Shown: piece after piece, positions 55,001 through 64,000 of the stretch
Layout of the letters: the number at the start of each line of letters is the position of its first letter
Position numbering within the stretch: position 1 is the first letter of the stretch
Assembly: GCA_037074765.1 (NCBI GenBank)
Contig: JBAMDO010000106.1
Location: forward strand, 124,001-188,000
DNA: 64,000 bases
Direction of reading: 5' to 3'
DNA from: Mansonella perstans
Taxonomy: Eukaryota > Nematoda > Chromadorea > Rhabditida > Onchocercidae
The notes under the pieces: generated by a model
What the model saw: only the letters and a program-made list of their open reading frames with translations
The model's database searches: none
Told to the model about the DNA's origin: nothing
Translations under genes and position numbers: made by a program

Positions 55001-58000
55001 TTGCGCTTACTGTCGCCGATTCACCCATTTACTGCGAGACTAATGTTTGTTTGAATAACGGAACTTGTCTACTGGCATCCAGTAAGATGACTTTTAATTT
55101 TTGCGTTTGCGTTATAATTTTCATCATTTACCATGATCTCTTTCTCTTCACGTGCATGAATCAGGTTACAATAAATCGACTTAACTGAAATGACTACATT
55201 ACGAGATATGATGGATTTCGGGAAAAGAATAAAATAATTTTGCTGACTTTTCAAAAATCTAAATCTAATGGATTTTACTGGCATTTTATATGAGTTATAT
55301 TTGATTAATTTTTAAAATTCTGAAACAATCATAAGGAATTTTCTTTGATAATAAAAGAATGGCTTTGCTATTTTCAGGATCAGCAGCTTATCAGTTGTGT
55401 CATAACAATGAATTATATTTCGGCGGGGATTGTTATAAAGTTTTCAAAGAGAGAAAAACATGGTTTGAAGCAAATGAAGTATGTAAAGAGAATCGTGGTA
55501 AGTTTTATCATGTTCAGTATCATTTTATCCAGAAATTATCTATCCTTCTCATCACTCATTAATTTATTATCTTTTAAATTTTGAACTCTTTGTAAAGTTC
55601 AACTGATTTTTAAACTTCGTCAAGTTCATGTTAAATTTAAAATTTTATTATTTTCAAAAGTAGCTGTAATTTTTGATTTATAATGACCAAAGAAGTTCTG
55701 TTGCAATTTTTTAAAAAATTTTAACAATAACAAGTAAATTTTAAAATTATTCATTCTTACTAGCAAAATTACAATGAACAATTCCAGTGTATGAAGTTAT
55801 AACTAGTAGTGGAAATCACTTAAAAACTATGAATTCTAGTGGTTAAATCTGCTCTTCAGCAGCACGAGAGCAAAAAATAAAATTGCAGGCAATTTGGTTG
55901 CAATTGAAAGCGAACTTCAAGAGCTATTCTTACTAGATTATTTGCTATCAAACTTCGAAGAAATTTCAAGTTTGATTCGAATTTCTTTCTAAAATTAATG
56001 AAATCTTTTTCTTTTTTCCTATAAATTAAAACAGCTTGCATTAATAAATAATACAATGTGCAAATGAGATTATTGAAATTTTCAATCTTCAAAATTGGTT
56101 TAAAAAAACTTGCAATTCATATGATAATTTTTGCAGTACCTAAACGATTAAGGATTTGATTATGACTTTGCTGATGGGAATTTTTCAAATGCTTCATAAA
56201 ATGCTTAAACATTTTATCGCACTTTTCTTTTAGTGAATTTTATTATGGAAGTTGATTTTCAGCTTCTGTTCAGTATAAGTTTTGAAAAGAAGTTTAGAAG
56301 TGTCGTAATAAATTTCATTCATTGTGCTTTACGTATTCTTAATCACTAATAATACTTTAACTGATTCTTCTTATTAAAATTGCAATAAATGCATACATAT
56401 ACGCATATACACATACAATGTATGCATACATGCAGTTAATACTGTTTTTCTTATTCAAAAGTACTTCAACAAAGACTAGTTTGAGCAAATCTTGAATTCG
56501 ACCCTCAAATTTGACCCTACTTTTCCGCTCGTTATTGATGCTTAATTTGATTTTAAATTAATGCTTGATTCTTTTCAATCACTCAGCCATTTATGAAATG
56601 CTTATTCCTTGTGAAGTTACCTGAATTCAATCTCCCAGATGTCTTTCAACTAACTATTTTAAGATACCAACAACAGCAAATGATTTTCGGTGTTTTATCC
56701 ATTTCTGATGTTAAGAACGTTCACTTCATGCCTTTTTTCTGTAACTAAAAACTGTCGCAAAAAAAGTCGTATTTTTGCGTTGAATTAAGTTAAACTTGCA
56801 AATTACGCTGAACTGAACTAATTTTTTCCATTAAATTTATCTTTCATTTAATTTTTTAACTGACTTGTTCATTCTAGAAGTTAATTCTAGCACACAATAT
56901 TTCTGTCTGGACTGCTGGTCATTTGTTGTTGAATGGTACCGAACAAATCTATGTCTGGACCAGAAATTTTTATGCAAAAGATACCAGTTTGTCGAACGAT
57001 AGACAAATAACTGATGGTACCCCTCAATTCATTCATCTTTTTTTCGAGAAATTTCATCTTTTCTATAATCATTTCAAGGAATTTGCATCGAAATTGATTC
57101 GCAATCGATGTTCCGTGATTGGATTCTGGCTAATTGCTCAGATAATAATTATTTTATTTGCAGTCGTCCTGTAAATACAAGTAAATCTTCCTATCTCTCT
57201 CTTTTCTTCTTTTAATTATTATTAATTTATCAGATATTGGAATAATATTTGTCAAATATTTATTCGGAACAAATTCAAGAATTTAGTTAGAAAATCATGC
57301 TCAAAGATAAATATTTTGATGTGCAGAAAACATTTTAGAAATGGATGAAACGCAGTGTTTATGCCATTATGGTTACAGTGGAAGTCTTTGTGATCAGAGA
57401 TTCAGTGAATTTGGTGCAACTCTTTTTTTTTATTGAATTCTAAATTTAAATGAAGTAATTACACAACTGAAGATATATGAATCCACTTAAAGCTTTGTTA
57501 AATTTTATTCAAATATTAGAAAATTTGTTGAATTAACACAAAACTTGAAACAACGATCAAATTTTTCTCCTCGAATTTTCCTGTGCATGTGAAATTTTAA
57601 AGGTGTGGCATTTGAAACACATAGTGTTGCTTGTAACCATAATGGATTCGAATTTTCATGTCCCAGTGGAGGCTCAATACTTGTTGATTTTGCTGCATAT
57701 GGAAATACTGGGGCAAGTTTCAAAAAAGAAATTTTAAATTCTCCAAAACTTTATGCGAAATTATGGAATCACTGTAAGAGTAGCAAAAGGAAGAAAGAAG
57801 GAATTTTCTGTTATCAAGAACGATCATGTTACCAGTATAATTTCTTTTCTGTATAAAATTGAGAAGCATTACATGTTAGGAGACATTTTACTCCGATTCT
57901 TGAAAAGAAGATAAATTCAGCCAAAATGAGAAATGGATAGAAAAAAAGATGGCAGTATCTTTGTCTCTGCACCATTTTCAGAGTGTGCCACAAAGAACAT

Positions 58001-61000
58001 GCACCTGAAAAGGATTTAAGATGTTACTTAAGTTATCCTCTCTTTGTTATTTCAGCAAACCGATGAAATATGCTTAAAATCCATGCCAATGAAAGTAAAT
58101 GTCACAAATTTGGAAAAATGTGTACATCCGTCCAGTCTGCAAACAATGATTAGCATGTCAATTAAATTTTCTTTAACTTTCTTTGTTTAATTTCAATTCC
58201 ATTCCTATTTAAAATTAAAAGTTTCCTGCTAATTCTCGGGAACATTATTTTAGGTGCCAAGGTCTCACTTATTGTCGAATAAATGATTTTCATTCGTTGT
58301 TTCCAGACAATCCTTGTCCACCTACTATACCTATCAGCTTGCAATATCGGATGCGATGTTTGTTTGGTTTGTTTTATAAATTTTGGCAAAAAAAAGAACC
58401 TCAAATTTATATTTTGTTTAACTTTATCATATCTTTAGAGCCAATGACCGATTGCCCTCCAAATGCAATCTATCAAAATGGGCGATGTTATGTTCCATAT
58501 GTGACAGAGGCACCGCTTTCAGTACAGGATGCGCAAACAAAATGTCGTAAAGAAGTAATGCTAGAGTTGATCAATTTTTGACAATTTTTCAAATCAATTT
58601 CAAAACAGCAGAAATTGTCGATGGAATTGTTTACTTTTATTTCAGTTGATGAACCTAAATAATTTCACTGGATTTATTAGATTTTTATCAAGGATATATC
58701 AATTACTTGTTTCAAATTCAGGGTGGACAGCTGGCTTTTTCGGTTAGTCAAGTAGCACGAAACGGAATAGTTGCAAGTATTCGAAAGCAATTTCGTAATG
58801 ATAAAAGTTCTTGCTACTGGATGAATGGACTTGGAAAGTATATTTTTATGCCTCCTAGTTATTTTTATCCTTCTAGAAGAAATCCTTAGAATTTGTGAGC
58901 TGCATTGAATTTGATAAAATTTCTCTTCCATTTTTTTCTTTCTTTTTTTAAATTCAGTATTTATCCTATAATTGGCCTCTATTTTCTTATTAGTTATATC
59001 TTAATTTATTTCAGACTAGGAGACGGTTCATTCTGTGAATGCTACTACATAAATAGTACTAGTGCTTTTTGGAGTCTACGAAGTTGCGACAGTAGTCAGC
59101 AATGGGTTTGTCAATTCGCGCCAAAGGCTTACTTTATGAAGCGTGATGCTATTTCAAACGGATTATCGAATGCTGAAAGGTTTGAGTAATAGGTATCACT
59201 TATTACGAAAAAGTAAATTTCGCCTATGGCTGTTGCTAATTTGAATTGTGGTTATAAGAGCTTTTGTAAGTCAACTCGCAACCGAAAGATTTGAAAGAAC
59301 CACTGTTTTAAACGAAACAAATTTTCGACAATTTTTCATAAATACGCAGTTTGAAAAAGTTTATTTTTAACTATTTCATTATATTTATTCATTCTTTATT
59401 ATAATTATCACATTTGTTGATTATTGAAGTCAATGAAGTCATTCACTGAACTTCGAACTTTATTCAGAAAGTTTCTTATTCTCTTTCTATTTGCTCTATT
59501 TAGGTATGATACACGAAAGTAACTGAAAAGAAGTTGGAAGAACATTTTTTTTATAATTTTGGATATGTCCCATTTTTTTATTATTTATTCTCAAAAGGAA
59601 GATTTTAGATATAAACTTTGTTCTTGATTGAAAAATATTTGTTTAGATTATTTACTCACTCAAATTTAATCAAATTTTGACTGTAGTTGAATATAAATAT
59701 CCAGATTTTAAAATTAAATTCATTCATTTTTAATTTAAAAACATAGTTATTTAGAAAAATTTAGGCACGCGGAGAAATGAAATATTATCACTTAATTAGC
59801 ACAAATTGATCAACGATTAGGTTGTTTTTATACAATTTCTTCCTCATGTGTCGCATTATTTTACTGGATTTTTGTCTTTCTATCTATCGTTAAAACAAAT
59901 TCTGATGGTTTCGCGGAGAAAGGAAAAAGCGCTTTCTGAAATCTCAGTAAAAATTAAATTTTTGAGCTAATTACGATGATTCAAACTTTACCGATGAAAA
60001 CCAGTTCCCTTTTAACCACCCGTCTTCATCTTCTAAATTTCGCACTTTACTTATTGCTGTTTACTTTCGAATTGGCCTTAAATAAACTTTCAAAATCTAT
60101 ATTTCACTACTTTATACTTCTGCTAAGGTGTTATTAAAATAGGAATTTTTGTCAAATTGTTAACATTGGCTAGCTAATAGGAGCTATCACAGACGGATAT
60201 TTCCGTTGTATTTTCTACTGAAACTTTTGTAAATATTGGATATTTTTGACTCTTTACTCTTTACAATCTGCATTCTTGAAACAGGACTTCAAGCATAATT
60301 AACTGTGAGGATGAAGAAAAGAGTGATAATTGTTCACTGAACTAATTCTTATTGAATACAAATAATTGTTCATTGAACAATCTGCGACTTTGTTTTGTGA
60401 AATTTAAATTTATTAAATTACTGAATATTTATCTGCTTTCTTGCGATTATTTTAGAATGATTTTTATAATCGTATCGCTACTTTTTCGTTTTTTTTGCGA
60501 TGATACTTTCATATCTGCTAGGACACAAAATGGGTATTCCTTTCTTGTTTCTTCATTGTTTGTTTCCTTTTATTTTAACTAAACTAAAGATGCAAGACTT
60601 TTCAGAAGAAAAATTTTAAGATTTATTCCCGAAGAGGGCATTAAAGCAGTTGATTTATGACTAATGAATCTATAGAAAACAGTGTCAATCATTCTATCAC
60701 AATATTTACCAATTGTATAAGTAATACTATTGCAGTTCAAAAACGGTTGAACGATTAAATCCGAACATATTACTGATTAACTGACTACTGCATTTGAGGT
60801 TTTACTTCATTCTAAATTAAAAATTTTTTGCTTTCAGTACTACAACTAGTACTGTTGACGATGAAACAAGTTCATTCTGTGAGGAGTACGGATGGCACGG
60901 AATTACAGTTCCACGTACGTTGGCTTGTAGAGAAGCTCAAATACCGTGTCCAGATCCAGAAAATACCATCGGTGAAGATTTACCTAAAGTTATATTATTC

Positions 61001-64000
61001 CGCATCTTTATGGGCCTAATGCTAAAATACCTCAAAGATTATTTTTCGTAATTTTTTTATTTGTTCAGTTTGAAATCTTCGTTTTGCTTAAAGGTATGAT
61101 AACACAGAAATGCAGTTGTGAGTCGAATGGATGGGAAGGAAAGCTGAGTACGGCAAATTGTACTCACAAATGGGTCGAATCGCTGAATCAGTTGATAGAT
61201 GATGATAAACCTGCAGAATATATCAGTCAAAAATGGGCGCAATTTTTGCAAAATTCAACTAAGCAAATGTAATTTTTCTCTTTTTTAAGAGTTAGTTTAA
61301 ATCGATTTGGTGAATTTCTGCAAAATTTCTAACTTTTTCTTGATTTAAATCACTCATAAAAGTAACTTAAATTTTTAAAAGATTTCTCCCAGTATTCCTT
61401 GATTATTGCATTTAGTTTGAAAGTAGTTGAAAGTAGTAGAACAAATAAGATTCTTCGAATGGTCTAATTACTGCACTGCCATTGCTGATTACGTTTTCTT
61501 CGAAAAAAAAAAATTTATTCCACAGGTTATTTGGTGGTGACTTACTGGACAGTATTGAAATTGGCGAAAAAGTATTGTCCTTGGCGAATATGCAGTATGC
61601 AGTATTGGATGACAGTAAGGAACAAAACGAAAAAGCTATTAAATTCACAAAGGTTTTGCTTTGCTTTAAAATTACTGTTTTGAAAATATTTTTTATAGTT
61701 TAAATGCTTCTTAGTCAACTAAAAACGATACTTTTCTGAATCGAACATTAATTAGTATTTGCTTAAATGAAAGTTTATTGGCAGACATATGGTGAAGCAG
61801 GCAATGAACTGCTAAGTGATCATGCGATAAGTATTTGGATGACTTTACCGGATGATGTTCGACTACGTAAGGTATCTTCATTGATATCAGTACTGGAACA
61901 AAGCGCAGCATTATTGGCTCAGTTTATCATTGATAAGCAAAAAAGAATTGAATACAACAACTGGGGTAAATTATTTCCATTGTACTACATGCATCTTATA
62001 TTATCTATATGCATATTTGATATGACATCATATGATATGCATATCTGCTAACATTTTTCAGTATCAGATTCAAAATCTGAATCACAAGTTAAAGCGGTAG
62101 TTTGGAATTTTAAATGAAAAATAATTTCTTTACAGCTTTTGAAGTGCAAGTAAATGAACCGATTCCTCTAGCAATTCAGTCTGGTCACCTGACGAGGAAT
62201 GCTAAATCAAAATTAGTCCGACGATCTAATATATTTGATATAAATACTTCTTCAACTTCTGCTTATGCTAATTTTAATGAGCCTGGTGGAAATGTCACGT
62301 TCAACTTCACATTGTCACCAATGGTCCTAATGCCACCTTTGAAAATACTTGGTATGTTTATTTTTTTCTTTGCATACATAGCATTTTATTAGTACGGATG
62401 AAATAGTAGTTTTATAAGAAATAACATATTTTATATATATATTTTTTTTTTATGTTCGATACCATAATATTATGTTCGGTTGATTCGGTCTTTCAACTTA
62501 TTTTACTTTCAAATTTCAACACTTCTCCCTATATATTTTATCAAAGCGATAAGATGGTGATTTTTCGAAAAATCTTTTTTTTTTTTTAAAGCTTTAATTG
62601 AAATTTTATCCAATAATAATTTTAGAGCGATCAATGCAAGCTGCCATGTCCCCGTTGAATGATTCCGGTATTCTGGCGATTCCTGTTAGTATTATTGAGT
62701 AAAGCCAATTTATTATACTAAAAAATCATTTTAAAAGACTGAAAGAATTTAAAAATTTTTTTTTCTGTAAATCACTTTTTGTAAATTTTGCAGCGATCAC
62801 GACCCACTTATTTGTCGCGTAGAAATAGAATAATTCTGACTTATTGCTTGTTCAAATCAGCTGGGGCATTATTGAATGCTAACAAAACTACCATTGCCAA
62901 TAGTCCTATAATTGGTTATTTTTTGAGTTTTTCAACAAATTTTCTTCGAAATATTAGTGAAAGAATTCTCATATGTCTTTTATTATCATTAGAAATTTCC
63001 CTGTTTCCTCTTATATAATCTCAAGCGAATATTGATTTTTTGGGTTGGAATTAATTTTAATGTAAGTATGGAAAAATTCTTATATATTTCTTTATATTTT
63101 CACTTGCAAGCACCTTATTATAGGTGCTAGTGTAAATGATCCAAAGCATTCTATTCTGTTACCTGAAAGTTATCCAGTTACTTTCAAATTTTATCATATC
63201 AGAACTAACGGAGTGAGTAATCCACGATGCGTTTTCTGGGATACTTCCAAGAAGTGAATATTGATATTATTGTTAGCTGTGACTGCAAATGAATTAAATT
63301 CTTATGCGAATCAGATTTACCAATCATTTGTTTGTTTCCTTCAATTCCTTTACGGATTATAACTTAATCGGAAATTGTATCATTTGAAATGAAATTATAG
63401 AAAATTTCAGGACTTGGAGCAAAGAAGGCTGCAAGACATTGCGCACATTTAATGATTCAACTGAATGCTCTTGCACACATTTGACTAGGTTCTTTTTTGA
63501 AATTTGATGTAAGTCAGATAATTAGCATTTTCACACAATATCAGGATTTTATCTTATCACGCCTCAAATCATCACCTGTTGCATTACCTTTATAGTGAAT
63601 TATAACAATTAACAGTCTAATTCTTCAGTCAAAATTTCAATTTATTTATAAAAATAAAAGTTCCTGATTATTTCAGTTTTGCCATTTTGATGGACATAAC
63701 TGGTTCGTACGATCATGATGAAAGAACAGTGATTAATCAAGTTTTAAATCTGACTACCACTGTCGGTTGTATATTTTCAGTTGTATGTCTCTTCCTTGCT
63801 TCACTCGTTTTCACATGCTTTAGGTTAGAATTTCTTAAAATTTAAGGAGGTTGTTTGCATGAATTATAATTGAGATAAGATATGAAATAGATCATGAAAT
63901 ATGATATAGATAATAAAATTTTCTACTGTAAATACTTTTACATACAATCTAAATGCATATTAAATTGTATGGATAGCTTAAGTTATATTCGCAGGGAAGC
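55001..64000 (+). CDS. Latrophilin-like adhesion GPCR, partial at both ends
   Basis: In-phase exons: 55001-55081, (cassette 55378-57016), 57339-57413, 57603-57850, 58056-58134, 58307-58366, 58439-58554, 58722-58837, 59015-59179, 60838-60971, 61094-61268, 61526-61652, 61785-61965, 62136-62351, 62626-62684, 62794-62914, 63124-63253, 63411-63488, 63677-63823 and from 63995. Domains in order: EGF-like (CETNVCLNNGTC and CLCHYGYSGSLC); rhamnose-binding SUEL lectin (ACNHNGFEFSCPSGGS to NPCPPTIPISLQYRMRC); C-type lectin (CPPNAIYQNGRCY to QQWVCQF); hormone-receptor domain (FCEEYGWHG to CSCESNGWEG); GAIN domain; GPS (CVFWD, W, C, CSCTHLT); then the first membrane helix (VGCIFSVVCLFLASLVF). The GPS has the canonical HL-T autoproteolysis site at about 63478-63486, followed by a tethered-agonist-like SFAILMD. 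Latrophilins are self-cleaved adhesion receptors acting in cell polarity and synapses. The lectin/EGF additions resemble C. elegans LAT-2 more than LAT-1, from memory. The 5' exon and six helices are missing from the window. Confidence 0.88.
55378..57016 (+). other. C-type lectin exon cassette between the two EGF exons
   Basis: Exons 55378-55497, 55889-55969 and 56891-57016 encode a C-type lectin-like segment (QLCHNNELYFGGDCYKVF, FEANEVCKENRGGNLVAIES, ISVWTAGHLLLNGT). All three begin and end in phase 1, the same phase as the intron between EGF exons 55001-55081 and 57339-57413. The end at 57016 is uncertain: the frame stays open to 57174 and includes RNRCSVIGFW, and a tiny possible exon with a Cys lies at 57164-57180. 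Confidence 0.6.

Noticed and set aside
56385..56436. Cluster of gcatacatatacgcatac-like words
   Set aside because: Simple purine-pyrimidine microsatellite within a latrophilin intron, no further structure.
62065..62098. Candidate latrophilin exon starting after TTTTTCAG
   Set aside because: Its exit phase does not match the next exon at 62136, whereas 61965 joins 62136 directly in frame.

Overview
The window looks like nuclear DNA of a nematode, most likely a spirurid or filarial species. It is very AT-rich, with long poly-A/poly-T runs. Its genes are split by many small GT-AG introns with TTTCAG-type acceptors, and every identifiable protein matches a known animal family in its nematode form. 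The five gene families I recognise besides the transposon (Disabled, spermidine synthase, ING3, ELAV/EXC-7, latrophilin) have C. elegans counterparts that, from memory, all lie on chromosome II. That fits one conserved ancestral chromosome arm.

Layout. 1-5098: no gene seen, only AT-rich repeats. 5099-9228 (+): a seven-exon dab-1 gene (endocytic adaptor with PTB domain). 9229-12746: mostly non-coding, with one ambiguous coding-like patch near 12.0 kb on the minus strand. 12747-15207 (-): spermidine synthase, with its last few codons unresolved. 16907-23596: a full-length BEL/Pao-type LTR retrotransposon on the + strand. It has two nearly identical LTRs and a 5-bp target duplication, but gag and pol carry several stops and frameshifts. 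25546-30393 (-): ING3, a PHD-finger subunit of NuA4/TIP60-type acetyltransferase complexes, in 12 exons. 31051-32883 (-): NDUFB8, a mitochondrial complex I subunit, just upstream of ING3 on the same strand. 33.2-43.8 kb: a gene-poor stretch with tandem repeats; it contains a two-exon uncharacterised small gene (40535-40803, -) that was too short and too split to stand out as an open frame. 43846-49113 (+): an ELAV/Hu-type RNA-binding protein (EXC-7-like) with three RRMs, one apparent GC-AG intron and a possible alternative exon extension. 55001 to the window end (+): a latrophilin-like adhesion GPCR. Its order is EGF, rhamnose-binding lectin, C-type lectin, HormR, GAIN/GPS and first membrane helix; the 7TM part runs off the end of the window. 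A second C-type lectin cassette sits between the two halves of the EGF domain.

Exon boundaries were built by hand from splice motifs, reading-frame phase and family resemblance. Coding exons are phase-consistent across every junction given unless stated otherwise. Nothing was confirmed by RNA data or database search.
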